Source of the DNA: Codonopsis lanceolata
Lineage: Eukaryota; Streptophyta; Magnoliopsida; Asterales; Campanulaceae
Direction: 5' to 3'
Assembly (NCBI GenBank): GCA_013146195.2
Contig: CM028382.1
Span: forward strand, 117,565,023 to 117,629,022
Length of the DNA stretch: 64,000 nt
Shown: positions 1-10,739 of the stretch, piece after piece
How positions within the stretch are numbered: the stretch's first letter is position 1
Layout of the letters: each line of letters opens with the position of its first letter
Position numbers and translations under genes: made by a program
The notes under the pieces: model-generated
Database searches by the model: none
What the model was told of the DNA's origin: nothing
Seen by the model: only the letters and a program-made list of their open reading frames with translations

Positions 1-115
1 TATCTCTTAATCTGCTGTTGAAAAAGAAGATATAATTTTCTTTAGTTTCACATGTTTAAATTTAGTATTCAAGCATGATATAACAGTCAATGACATACTA
101 GTTTAAATGACTTAC

Positions 116-303
116 TGTTTTTCTTGTACCATTTCTTGGAGAGATAAAGGTAGTATCCATGAATGATGAAGAAAATGTATACGATAACGAATAGGTGGTG
201 GGAGTGCCAAATTGCATCAAATCCAGCGAGTCTTTTGACAGTTTTTGGGAGGTTGACTCTGCTTCTACGAAACCATGGTTGGGCTATTGTGTAAGCTAGA
301 TAT
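116..303 (-). CDS. Lone exon of a respiratory burst oxidase homologue (NADPH oxidase)
   Basis: Rboh proteins are plasma-membrane NADPH oxidases that make superoxide. The minus-strand frame reads a transmembrane heme-binding part of the ferric reductase domain: TIAQPWFRR, LPKTVKRLAGF, then HSHHLFVIVY and IIHGYYLYLSKKWYKK. The His residues of HSHHLF and IIHG match conserved positions of this family. A GTAAGT donor follows at 115-110, exactly where plant Rboh genes carry an intron after WYKK. The upstream border is unclear; a CAG at 306-304 is the best acceptor, and the in-frame stretch before it (to about 326) no longer resembles Rboh. No further Rboh exon is visible to the right, so the gene continues to the left outside the window and its 5' part is missing or displaced. 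Whether it is a live gene or a fragment cannot be told. Confidence 0.7.
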
Positions 304-326
304 CTGACATACATGGTGATTCTCAC

Positions 327-680
327 TCGAATAGGAAGATCTGATGCCTTGTATTTGATTTTTGTTATGTTAATTGTTTATGAGACAATCAAATATTACA
401 CAGTTATCTCTGTCTGAGATAAATTTGTAGCGGAAGTGAATTCAACCATGTATGACATTGATATCTGACATACATTTGCAGTGGAAGCTATGCAGTATTT
501 TGGAAGTGTATTAATTGTGTTAATGGTGAAAAGAACTATTACTATAGTTCCACTCAAAGTCTAGCTTTACCTCATATGATGACTTGCAAAGCTATAAACC
601 AGGATTGCTTTTGCTAGATGGGGGTTTGAAACAAGAACAAGATTGCTATTTTTTTTTGAAAAACAGCTATTACAACGTTT
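327..680. other. AT-rich non-coding stretch
   Basis: No gene or clear repeat structure is visible. A short phrase (gatatctgacatacat) occurs both at about 299-314 and about 460-475, which suggests a local duplication next to the Rboh exon. Confidence 0.4.
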
Positions 681-689
681 ATAAAATGT

Positions 690-944
690 TGTATTCTACT
701 TTTGACAATGTTTTCTAAAAGTTGTTATATAATTTTTACAGCGTTTTACAAAGCTTGTAATAAACTTTTTACAACATTTTCCAAAAGTTGTAATACAACT
801 TTTACAACGTTTTTAGAATGTTGTACTACAACCTTTACAACATTTTTCATTAAATGTTGTGATAATCGTTTTTACAACGTTTTTCATTAAATGTTGTGAT
901 AAACTTTTTACAACGTTTTCTAAAAGTTGTAATACAACTTTTAT
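690..944. repeat. Cluster of acaacgtttt / aaaagttgt repeats
   Basis: Short units of the type acaacgttttctaaaagttgt recur about eight times, often as inverted pairs (acaac ... gttgt). The pattern is typical of the subterminal repeats of a CACTA element, but the motif differs from that of the CACTA element starting at 945. It stops exactly where that element begins and does not resume after 11040. It is best read as a fragment of a second, unrelated transposon end. Confidence 0.55.
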
Positions 945-960
945 CACTACTAGAAAAATG

Positions 961-1240
961 ACCTTTAGCAACGGAATTTTCCGTCGCTAAAGGCAGAATT
1001 CCGTCGTTAATGGCTCCTCAGCGACGGAATTTTTTCGTCGGTGGCCAGTCGGTGATCACGTGTCGCAGATGTCCGACGGACCAATTTCCATCGCTAAAAG
1101 TTAATATTAGCGACGGAAATTTCCGTCGCTAAAGGCAATTAAAAAATAATTAAATTTTAATTTCAGCGACGGAAATTTCCGTCGCTGAAGGCTTTTAAAA
1201 ATAATTAAATTTTAATTTCAGCGACGGAAAATTCCGTCGC
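961..1240. repeat. Left subterminal repeats of the CACTA element
   Basis: Several palindromes of the form TTAGCGACGGAA-TTCCGTCGCTAA occur in direct and inverted order, spaced 20-70 bp apart. They match those at the right end and mark the subterminal transposase-binding zone. Confidence 0.85.
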
Positions 1241-1422
1241 TAATAATGGAAAAAAATAAAAAAAAAATACACAAAAATACTACCATTATAAATTTTTGTT
1301 CCTGATAATATAACAATTAATACAAAACTAAAGATCTAAAATAAACAATAATATAAAACCAATTTAAAAACATCAAACTCTAAATGTTATTACATCGAAG
1401 TACCAAATATATACATACAAAA

Positions 1423-3107
1423 TCAAACAATGAGGATTAAATGTATCTCCCTCATTCCGAGCACTCTATCTCCCCTCTTTTTACGTCCTTCAAGCGTGAT
1501 TTCTTTCCAAACGTGAGGATTAAATGGAAAGGGTTACGTAGGGGGTTGCATAGGATCAGCATCTTCCTCCAATACCGCTGTCTTATATCCAGACTGTCAA
1601 TAAAACAATCAAATATTATCATATACACAAATAAATTTACATATTCAAAAGAAAGTCTTTCAATTAAAGTTTACTTACAAATATAGATGATGATTTATCA
1701 TCAACCCACTGCGGAGGGTCATCGACGGAGGCACCAGGCCTAGTATGTGTACTAAAAAACACATCAAGAAAACTAACGTCGTCATATGCCCTTTCCTACA
1801 ATCATTATAATTACTTTAGTTAAACCAAACAATATAATTTCATAGCATTTACACGAACACACCCTGTTTGGTTTCGAAATCAATTAAAATAAAACCATGG
1901 ATTTCATAGCATCAACATGGCTACTCAGCTAACAAACGTACATAAATTGATGTTTAAGCATTAATACACTAAATTTACACTAACCCCCCTTTATTTCTTA
2001 CCATTTACACTAACACCCGCCCAACGTACATACAGTTATCTTATTTGGTTTCAAAGTCAATTAAAGTAAAACCATGGATTTCATAACATCAACATGGCTA
2101 CCCAGCTAACAAACGTATATAAATCGATATTTAAGCATCAATACACTAAATTTACACTAACACCCATTTATTTCATACCATTTACCCTAACACCCCTCAA
2201 CGTACATACATTTATTTATTTTGGTTTCAAAGTCAATTAAACTACAACTATGGATTTCATAGCATCAACATGGCTACCTAGCTAACAAACGTATATAAAT
2301 CGATGTTTAAGCATTAATACACTAAATTTACACTAACACCCCTTTATTTCTTATCATTTACACTAACACCCCTCAACTTACATACAGTTATTTTTTTTGG
2401 TTTCAAAGTCAATTAAACTACAACCATGGATTTCATAGCATCAACATGGCTACCCAGCTAACAAATGTACATAAATCGATATTTAAGTATTAATACACTA
2501 AATTTACACTAACACCCCTTTTATTTCTTACCATTTACACTAACACCCCCCAACGTACATATAGTTATCATCTTTTCTTTCAAAGTCGATTAAACTAAAA
2601 CCATGGATTTCATAACATCAACATGGCTACCCAGCTAACAAACGTATATAAATCGATGTTTAAGCATTAATACACTAAATTTACATTAACACCCCTTTAT
2701 TTCTTACTATTTACACTAACACCCCCCAAACGTACATACAGTTATCTTTTTTGGTTTCAAAGTCAATTAAACTACAGCCATGGATTTCATAGCATCAACA
2801 TGGCTACCCAGCTAACAAACCTGCATAAATCGATGTTTAAACATTAATACACTAAATTTACACTAGCATACGTACCATACGCATCGTGGCCTCCTCCCAT
2901 GTATATTTCATCTACAGTATAAAAATAGAATTATAACATTTTAATTACAAACTAGCATTTAATTAAAAAAAATATTTAGACATTACCTTAAAGGCCTCCC
3001 AAACATTGTCCTCCTCGTTGGGCAACTTTTTAAACGAGGGACAAATCTCACGGAGTACGCGATGCCACCAATACTCCCCAATCCATTTGCCGGGTGTAGG
3101 GTATGCA
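1423..3107 (-). pseudogene. Decayed Transposase_24-type (Ptta/En/Spm) gene of the CACTA element
   Basis: Four minus-strand exons can be read, in order 3107-~2985, ~2915-2872, 1795-1679 and 1593-1423, with matching phases and GT/AG borders. The first encodes GKWIGEYWWHRVLREICP; the third holds DVFFSTHTRPG and QWVDDKSSSIF, which fits the THT(R/K)...WVDE signature of the Transposase_24 domain; the fourth holds PHVWKEITLEGRKKRGDRV. A TAA stop at 1534-1536 interrupts the fourth exon in a frame that is otherwise continuous, so the product would be cut short. The intron between exons 2 and 3 is filled by a 177-bp minisatellite. These proteins are thought to act as the TNPA-like DNA-binding partner of CACTA transposase. 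The 5' part is not recognised. Confidence 0.65.
1864..2875. repeat. 177-bp tandem repeat (about 5.7 copies)
   Basis: The phrase atggatttcat recurs at 1897, 2074, 2250, 2426, 2603 and 2780, giving a period of 176-177 bp. Units are about 90-95% alike by eye. The array lies within an intron of the relic transposase gene. Confidence 0.9.
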
Positions 3108-3189
3108 CCTACAAACCAGCCAAGTATATTTATACAATAATGAATTAACTTAAAGGTTAATGAATTTTATATAAAACAAAAAGGAACCA

Positions 3190-4110
3190 AATTAGGTTTA
3201 TGGTTTAGGTTTAGTGTTATGGTTTATGGTTTAGGTTTAGGTTTAGGTTTAAGGTTTAGGTTTTAGGTTTAAGGTTTAGATTTTAGGGTTAGGGTTGGGC
3301 TGGGGTTTAAGGTTGGGTTTGGGGTTGGGGTTGGGGTTGGGGATAGGGGTGGGGTGGGGGTGGGGGTGGGGTTGGGGTGGGGTTGGGGTTGGGGTTGGGG
3401 TTGGGGTTGGGGGTGGGGGTGGGGGTGGGGGTGGGGGTGGGGTGGGGGTGGGGGTGGGTTTGGGGTTGGGATTGGGGTTGGGGTAGGGGGGTGGGGGTTG
3501 GGGGGGTGGGGGGGTGGGGTGGGGTTGGGGTTAGGTTTAGGTTTACGGTTAACTTTAGGTTTAGTGTTATGGTTTAGGTTTAAGGTTAGTGTTACGAATT
3601 AGGTTTATGGTTTAGGTTTAGGTTAAGGTTTTAGGTTTAAGGTTTAGGTTTTAGGGTTAGGGTTGGGGTTGGGGTTGGGGTTGGGGTAGGGGATGGGGGT
3701 TGGGATTGGGGTTGGGGTTGCGGATGGGGGTGGGGGTGGGGGTGGGGTTGGGGGTGTGGTTGGGGTTAGGTTTAGGTTCAGGGATAGTGTTATGGTTTAG
3801 GTTTAAGGTTAGTGTTACGATTTAGGTTTATGGTTTATGGTTTACGTTTAGGTTTAGGTTTAGGGATTACGGTTAAGTTAGTGTTTAGAGTTCTGGTTTA
3901 GGTTTAAGGTTAGTGTTATGGTTTAGGTTTAGTGTTATGGTTTAGGTTTAAGGTTAATGTTATGGTTTAGGTTTAGGTTTAAGGAAAATGTTATGGTTTA
4001 AGTATAAGTCGCTAATGTTCTCTAAACCTTAAGTTGTAAGACTAAACCTTAGGTTTAGGTTTAAGTATACGTCACTAATGTTCTCTAAACCTTAGGTTTA
4101 GGTTTAAGTA
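3190..4110. repeat. Telomere-like TTTAGG / TTGGGG tract
   Basis: The tract is a degenerate array of GGTTTA, TTTAGG, TTAGGG and TTGGGG units in two similar blocks (about 3195-3600 and 3600-3990), with very G-rich cores (3340-3530 and 3660-3770). The plant telomere unit is TTTAGGG; here the hexamer TTTAGG dominates. The G-rich strand is + and could form G-quadruplexes. The open frames across it, rich in Gly, Val, Trp and Leu, are by-products of the repeat. Confidence 0.85.
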
Positions 4111-4508
4111 TAAGTCGCTAGTGTTCTATTCAACGTACTATTTCATGCCAACAGTGGTAAAACATGATAGAAAATATTGAAATAGTGAGACTGTCTATTT
4201 CATGAGATTTCTTTCATAATTAGATTACTTTTTCCTTTAAGTTTTTGATCCTATTTACTTTGTCACCACAAACCATTGCTTCATAATTGGATTTATTGAA
4301 TTCTCGCCGGCAAAAGGTATGCCGTCAGAGCCATATAAATTTAAAAATCCTAGTGAATTTTGAAGTCAAAATTATTATACGAGTCTGGTTTAAAATTCCA
4401 ATTTAACCAACCCATATCTTAAATAAACTGTGTGTGCATGTGTGTGTGTGTGTATACAATTACAAACACATACACTGTCAGAAATCACACATCCCAGGTA
4501 GCAAAACA

Positions 4509-4599
4509 CACCTCATTGTTGGTGGTGCGAACACGCTGTATCTCAGTGTCCCTCTCAGCAATCAGTGATCGGGCAAGCCTTAGCTCAGATTACAACTGA
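4509..4599 (-). pseudogene. Coiled-coil exon of a possibly captured host gene
   Basis: On the minus strand a TTTTTCAG acceptor is followed by an open frame with a heptad-like, charged composition (SELRLARSLIAERDTEIQ, then RVRTTNN) and a GTGTGT donor. The frame has one TAA codon after MNQL, where CAA (Gln) would fit a coiled coil. It looks like a host-gene exon transduced into the CACTA element, now damaged. I do not recognise the parent protein with certainty. Confidence 0.45.
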
Positions 4600-5429
4600 T
4601 TCATCTGAAAAATGAAATATTCTCAAGTTTGATACAGAAGCTAATGTACTTAGCTTTAGAGCTCATGTTACCTAAAGAAGCAAGATATCTTTCTCAATTA
4701 ATGCAACTCATATTTTCTTATATTGCAGGAATGGGTTATCTTTTTTGTTGCCACTTGATAGGGTAAGCATATTCACCAATAAAACAATTCACTACAAGTA
4801 TTTGTAACTAAAACTCTCCAGAAAGTACCCATACCAACATCCACAAAGAAGCTAAATGTATAATCAATAATAAGTCAAAAAGTCAAAACATAAACTACTA
4901 AATCCTTCGGCTGGTCTGACAGCAACAATTTGAAATATATCGATGCCTGAATCCATAAGGAGCACAATGAGCCCTCCAACATCAAAGTGGATTAAATTTA
5001 TAGCTTGAAACCTAAATACCTACCTAATCATTTCATTTTTCATCATTACTCTGCTACTCCTAACAACCCATGGAAAAAGGAACTTAGTTTACGACAAAAG
5101 GCCATGTTTAAAATGTTTTACTAAAGCAGCTCCTTGATACATTTACGCCATAGTTAATGCATTCCTTTCCTTGACAACCGGATTGCTCACTAAACAGAGA
5201 GGAAATAGCTTAGTTTGCAGAGACATTCCACAGAATTACCACTAACTTGGCATTGGCAATCACCAATATTTTTTTTTAGTCAAAGCACAAATCCATACAC
5301 CACTGTGAATGGACTCAAGAATAACCCATACTCATTTACACAACTACCAATTCATCGTATTTGACCACAAGTATACCAGATTATAAAGGAATTCAAATAA
5401 CTGAATTTTTTCAATCAATGAATTTAGAT

Positions 5430-6060
5430 AATATTAGCAGTTAATCTGACAAAAAAAATTGGCAAATCTTACTTGAATTCGCGAAAGTAGATTTCTGAAA
5501 TTCAAGCACTAGAATTCGCAATTGGGCAGGAGTTGGTACGGGTTGAATACATAAATTTTTAACTCGAGTGAACTCGTTGGAGCTGCTTCCATTATTGGGT
5601 CTTCGATTTTTGGGGAAGAACAACTAGACATGGAGAAAGAGGAACGAACTGAGGGAGAGGTCGGACTCGTTGGGGTTTTGATAGGGAGAAGACTTGGCCG
5701 AGGAAGAAGCGGCTGCTAGGTTTGGCATGAAGGAGAGAGAGAACGCCGGAAAGAAATTGTGAAAGAAAATAGAGATTCGCTGGCCTGTCATGGTGAGAGA
5801 GGATGATGGAGGACGGAGATCGGCAATTGGGAGACCTTCCATTACTGGGTCTCCGATTTTGGGGAAGAGCGGCTGGGGATGTGGCTGTTGATTTGCAGGC
5901 GAAGGTGAAGAAGATGATGAGCTTGGTGATTCGCCGGAGAAGAAAAGATGAAGGGGAGGCTTGGAATGAACAGATTTGGATAGTTGATTTAGGGATTTCA
6001 CTAAGGGAAGATTGTTTTTGGTGGTAATATGAATATTTGGGGATTTTGGGGTTGGCGGTG
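5430..6060 (-). other. Possible captured promoter/first-exon region
   Basis: Read on the minus strand this block is pyrimidine- and CTC-rich like a plant 5' UTR and first exon, with a 125-codon Ser/Pro-rich frame (6001-5624). It contains a diverged direct duplication of about 33 bp (about 5588-5621 and 5838-5870). It lies upstream, in the same orientation, of the coiled-coil exon at 4509-4599, so both may derive from one captured gene. No domain is recognisable. Confidence 0.3.
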
Positions 6061-6130
6061 GAGGGAGTTTTAATTTTTCGGGTACATGATCATTAATTGA
6101 CTTGAAATTATTTTTTTATAATTTCAAATA

Positions 6131-6315
6131 CTTTCTTCGTTTCGGGTAAATAGTCTTCGTTTGAAAGTCATTTTTTTTTAAGAAAATGACAACTTTAGTA
6201 GTTTATTAGTAATAAAATGACACTTATATATATATATATATTTTTTTTTAAATGGACTCTTTAAATTACACATCCCAAAATGAAATAGTAGACTCTTTGC
6301 CCGGAATTGAGGGAG
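6131..6315. mobile_element. Stowaway-like MITE nested in the CACTA element
   Basis: About 185 bp, flanked by TA on both sides. The left end CTTTCTTCGTTTCGGGTAAA and the inverted right end CTCCCTCAATTCCGGGCAAA are related to the CTCCCTCCGT terminus of Stowaway/Tc1-mariner MITEs. Confidence 0.6.
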
Positions 6316-6682
6316 TATAAGTGATTGTTCCATACATATCCTTATTATTTAAAAACAATTAAAAACTTATGTCTTTATTTAATAACACAACCAACTTTTA
6401 AATAAATTACGAATGTACATGGTTTTGAGTATAAATATTATTTTGAAAAAAATAATATTTCATATAATATTTTTATTATTATTTTATTATCACCACCAAT
6501 GCTACCGGCACCACCATCACCCAAAAATAGGTCATACTATGATAGGACCCAATGAGTAGGGCGTCCTATTGGGGTTTTTAAGTGGTTGGGTTGTAGTGGG
6601 ATCTAAGAAAAATGTTGAGTCAAGTGGTGGCAGGGAGCAGGTGATAGACAAAATGCAGAATGTGGGTGCTGGTACAGAATAT

Positions 6683-7511
6683 AATTTTACTCTATTTATA
6701 TAATTTCACTTTGTTAATTTAAATAAATTTACTCTATTTATATAATTTTGTTATTAGTTTCTTAAATATATAAATTAATGTGAATAGTTTAATTTTTGTA
6801 ATTATATTGATGCTAATCATTTTAATGAATGATATTATATTATTAAATTAATATTTCAAATATTAATTTAATAATAAAATAACATTCATTAAAATGATTA
6901 TAATATATCCTATATACAAAGGGATTTTACAAAAAACAAATATTTCAAAACATTATTTATTTACAAAAACAAATATTTCAAAACAAATATTAATTCCAGT
7001 GACAAAAAATTCCGTCGCTAAAGGCCACCTTTATCGACGGAATTTTCCGTTGCTGGAATTAAATTAAAATTAAATTCTGAACATATTTAGCGATGGAAAA
7101 TTCCATCGTAAAGGTCAGAGACGGAAAATTCCGTCGCTAAATATGTTCAGAATTTAATTTTAATTTAATTCCAACAACAGAAAATTTCGTCGCTAAAGGT
7201 GACTTTTAGCGACGGAATTTTCCGTCGCTGGAATTCATATTTGTTTTTGTAAATAAATAACGTTTTGAAATATTTGTTTTTGTAAAATCCCTTTGTAAAT
7301 TTAAAATAAATAATGTTTTGAAATATTTGTTTTTTGTAAAATCCCTTTGTATTTATTATTAAATTAATATTTAAAATATTAATTTAATAATATAATATCA
7401 TTCATTAAAATGATTAGCATCAATATTATTAAAAAAATTAAAATATTCACATTACAAATTAATTTATATATTTAAGACAATAGTAACAAAATTATATAAA
7501 TAGAGTAAATT
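6683..7511. repeat. Large palindrome (arms about 400 bp) with CACTA subterminal motifs at its centre
   Basis: The sequence from about 6683 to 7108 is repeated in reverse complement from about 7110 to 7511. The outer parts share tttactctatttatataa, attaaattaatattt and aatcattttaatgaatgata; the inner part holds six GCGACGGAA-type palindromes. The left arm is also closely similar to the CACTA right end at 10480-10800, so the structure looks like two copies of that end fused head to head. Confidence 0.75.
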
Positions 7512-7514
7512 TGA

Positions 7515-8030
7515 ATTTGCATGTGGTCATACTATGTCGCATGTCTCTACCACATTCCGTCGCTAAATATTTTCAGAATTAAAATTAGGGTAACCCGCTA
7601 AACGAATTGATGCATTGTCGTGAACAAATTGATTTGTTTTCCAATTAGGGTAAACAGCTAAACGAAATTTTGAAAAAATATTTGATCCAATTGGGTTTTA
7701 CCTGATCAGGTCGGGTCGAAACAGAAATGTAACCAGAATCTGTTTGCCCACCATATATTCGTAAAATATCAAATCGATCTCAACCGCTTAGATCTCGATC
7801 GAATTTGAACTAAATCAAACAAAGCCACGACAATTCAACTTGTGCAATTTCACTATTTTTTGGATCGTCAACATCTGACGCCCGACCCGTTAAAATTTTG
7901 GATGATCAGCTAGGTCCTTTTTGTCGGCTCTACCGATTTCCATATTTTGAATCAAGAGACGTTTTTCAGTGTACCCATTGTGCTCATCATTCTATATAAC
8001 ATCGTCTTAGAGAATGGCATATTCATATAA
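7515..8030. other. Non-coding stretch inside the CACTA element
   Basis: No open frame or tandem repeat is seen. It contains one isolated CCGTCGCTAAAT half-motif at about 7557 and otherwise unremarkable sequence. Confidence 0.4.
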
Positions 8031-8848
8031 GTTAAGTTACGTTACGTTAAGTTACATTACGTTAAGTTACGTTATGTTACGTTGAGTTAAGTTAAGTTAA
8101 GTTAAGTTAAGTTAAGTTAAGTTACGTTACGTTACGTTCAGTTAAGTTACGTTACGTTACGTTACGTTAAGTTACGTTACGTTACATTAAGTTATTGAGT
8201 TGCGTTGTAAGTTGCGTTATGTTGTTGCGTTAAGTTACGTTAAGTTAATGCGTTGCGTTAAGTTACGTTAACGTTACTACGTTAAGTTGTTACATTAAAT
8301 TACGTTGCTAAGTTGCATTGTTAAGTTAACGTTACGTTGCGTTAAGTTAAGTTGCGTACATTGCGTTAAGTTAGTTAAGTTGCGTTGCGTTGCACTTTAA
8401 GTTGCGTTACGTTGCGTCACGTTAAGTTAAGTTGCGTTACGTTACACTTTAAGTTAGTTACATTAAGTTACATTGCGTTACGTTGCATTACGTTAGTTAG
8501 ACGTTTGCGTTACGTTAAGTTACATTACTTAAGTTAAATTACGTTACATTACGTTAAGTTACATTGCGTTGCATTAAGTTAAGTTACATTGTTAAGTTAC
8601 ATTACGTTAAGTTACATTATGTTAAGTTACGTTACGTTACGTTAAGTTACATTACATTAAGTTACGTTAAGTTACGTTACGTTACGTTACGTTACATTAG
8701 GTTACGTTACGTTACGTTAAGTTACATTAAGTTAAGTTACGTTACATTACGTTAAGTTACATTATGTTAAGTTATGTTACGTTATATTATGTTACATTAC
8801 GTTAAGTTACGTAACGATACATTATGTTACGTTACGTTATGCTAAGTT
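8028..8848. repeat. GTTAC/GTTAA pentanucleotide satellite, block 1
   Basis: Almost the whole block is built of 5-bp units gttac, gttaa, gttgc and gttat in irregular order. The frame across it (repeating KLHYV/KLRYV) is a by-product. Confidence 0.9.
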
Positions 8849-9226
8849 ATAACATTTCACCAATAGGCGTAACGTGTTTTCATGTTATAATGATCCATAG
8901 TACTCCATTATACCATTTCGCCAATAGGTGTAGCGTGTTTTCATGTTATAATGGTCCATCGTACTCCATTATACCATTTCGCCAATAGGTGTATCGTGTT
9001 TTCATGTTATAATGGTCCATCGTACTCCATTATACCATTTCGCCAATAGGCGTATCGTGTTTTCATGTTATAATGATCCATCGTACTCCATTATACCATT
9101 TCGCCAATAGGCGTATCGTGTTTTCATGTTATAATGGTCGATCGTACTCCATTATACCATTTCGCCAATAGGAGTATCGTGTTTTTATGTTATAATGGTC
9201 CATCGTACTCCATTATATTATTTCGT
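8849..9226. repeat. 61-bp tandem repeat, block 1 (about 6 copies)
   Basis: The phrase catgttataa recurs at 8881, 8942, 9003 and 9064, a period of exactly 61 bp. The unit contains ccatttcgccaataggcg and atggtccatcgtactcc. Confidence 0.9.
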
Positions 9227-9513
9227 TACGTTATGTTACGTTAGGTTAAATGACGTTACATTACGTTAAGTTGCGTTACATTACATTACGTTACATTACG
9301 TTACGTTACGTTAAGTTACGTAAGTTAAGTTACGTTACGTTAAGTTACATTACGTTACGTTACATTTAGTTAAGTTAACTTACATTACGTTAAGTTACGT
9401 TACATTCAATTAAGTTAACTTACGTTATATTACGTTAAGTTATGTTACGTTACGATACGTTAAGTTAAGTTAACTTACGTTACATTCAGTTAAGTTAACT
9501 TACGTTACGTTAC
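9227..9513. repeat. GTTAC/GTTAA pentanucleotide satellite, block 2
   Basis: The same 5-bp units as block 1 resume between the two 61-bp arrays, with some attcagttaagttaactt variants. Confidence 0.85.
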
Positions 9514-10283
9514 ATTATAACATTTCGCCAATAGGTGTAGCGTGTTTTCATGTTATAATGGTCCATCATACTCCATTATATCATTTCGTCAATAGGCGTA
9601 GCGTGCTTTAAGGTTATAATGGTTCATCGTAGTCGATTATAACATTTCGCCAATAGGCGTAACGTGTTTTCATGTTATAATGGTCCATCGTACTCTATTA
9701 TACCATTTCGCCAATAGGTGCATTGTGTTTTCATGTTATAATGGTCCATCGTATTCCATCATAACATTTCACCAATAGGCGTAGCGTGTTTTCATGTTAT
9801 AATGGTTGATCGTACTCCATTATACCATTTCGTCAATAGGCGTAGCGTGCTTTCATGTTATAATGGTCCATCGTAGTCCATTATAACATTTCGCTAATAG
9901 GCGTAACGTGTTTTCATGTTATAATGGTCGATCGTACTACATTATACCATTTCACCAATAGGCGTATCGTGTTTTTATGTTATAATGGTCCATCGTACTC
10001 CATTATAACATTTCGCCAATAGGCGTAGCGTGTTTTCATGTTATAATGGTCCATCGTACTCCATTATGCCATTTCGTTAATAGATGTATCGTGTTTTCAT
10101 GTTATAATGGTCCATCATAGTCCATTATAACATTTTGCAAATAGGCGTACCGTGTTTTCATGTTATAATAGTTCATCGTACTCTATTATACCATTTCGTC
10201 AATAAGCGTAGCGTGTTTTCATGTTATAATGGTCCATCGTAGACCATTATACCATTTTGTCAATAGGCTTAGCATGTTTTCAT
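9514..10283. repeat. 61-bp tandem repeat, block 2 (about 12.6 copies)
   Basis: The same 61-bp unit as block 1, more diverged between copies, with period 61 kept throughout. Confidence 0.9.
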
Positions 10284-10467
10284 GTTAAGTTATGTTAAGT
10301 GACGTTACGTTAAGTTAAGTTAAGTTACGTTAAGTTAAGTTACGTTACGTTACATTAGGTTACGTTACGTTACATTAAGTTTCGTTACGTTACATTAAGT
10401 TACGTTACGTTACATTGTGTTAAGTTAAGTTAAGTTAAGTTAAGTTAAGTTAAATTAAGTTAAGTTG
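10284..10467. repeat. GTTAC/GTTAA pentanucleotide satellite, block 3
   Basis: A third short pentamer block, ending in a run of gttaa units, follows the second 61-bp array. Confidence 0.85.
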
Positions 10468-10595
10468 TAATGTACATATTTTAATTTTTATAATTATATT
10501 GATCCTAATCATTTTAATTATTGATATTATATTATTAAATTAACATTTCAAATATTAATTTAATAATTAAATATCATTCACTAAAATGATTATAA

Positions 10596-10597
10596 TA

Positions 10598-10672
<75 letters not shown>
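10596..10672. repeat. (CA)n(TA)n microsatellite
   Basis: About 30 CA units are followed by TA units, inside the copy of the CACTA right-end sequence. Confidence 0.95.
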
Positions 10673-10674
<2 letters not shown>

Positions 10675-10739
10675 CAAAAGGATTTTACAAAAACAAATAT
10701 TTCAAAACAAATATTAATTCCTGACGAAAAAATTCCCAA

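Noticed and set aside
3295..3602. Open frames rich in Gly, Val, Leu and Trp
   Set aside because: They are translations of the TTGGGG/GGGTG repeat in several frames; no start context, domain or codon bias.
5803..6027. 74-codon plus-strand frame
   Set aside because: It is antisense to a better pyrimidine-rich leader-like region and has no family likeness.
8564..8755. 63-codon frame with repeating KLHYV/KLRYV
   Set aside because: It is the GTTAC pentamer satellite read in one frame; a 5-bp repeat leaves all frames open by chance.
8849..10283. Regular 61-bp repeats considered as a CRISPR array
   Set aside because: There are no unique spacers, the whole 61-bp unit repeats, and the genome is a plant nuclear one.
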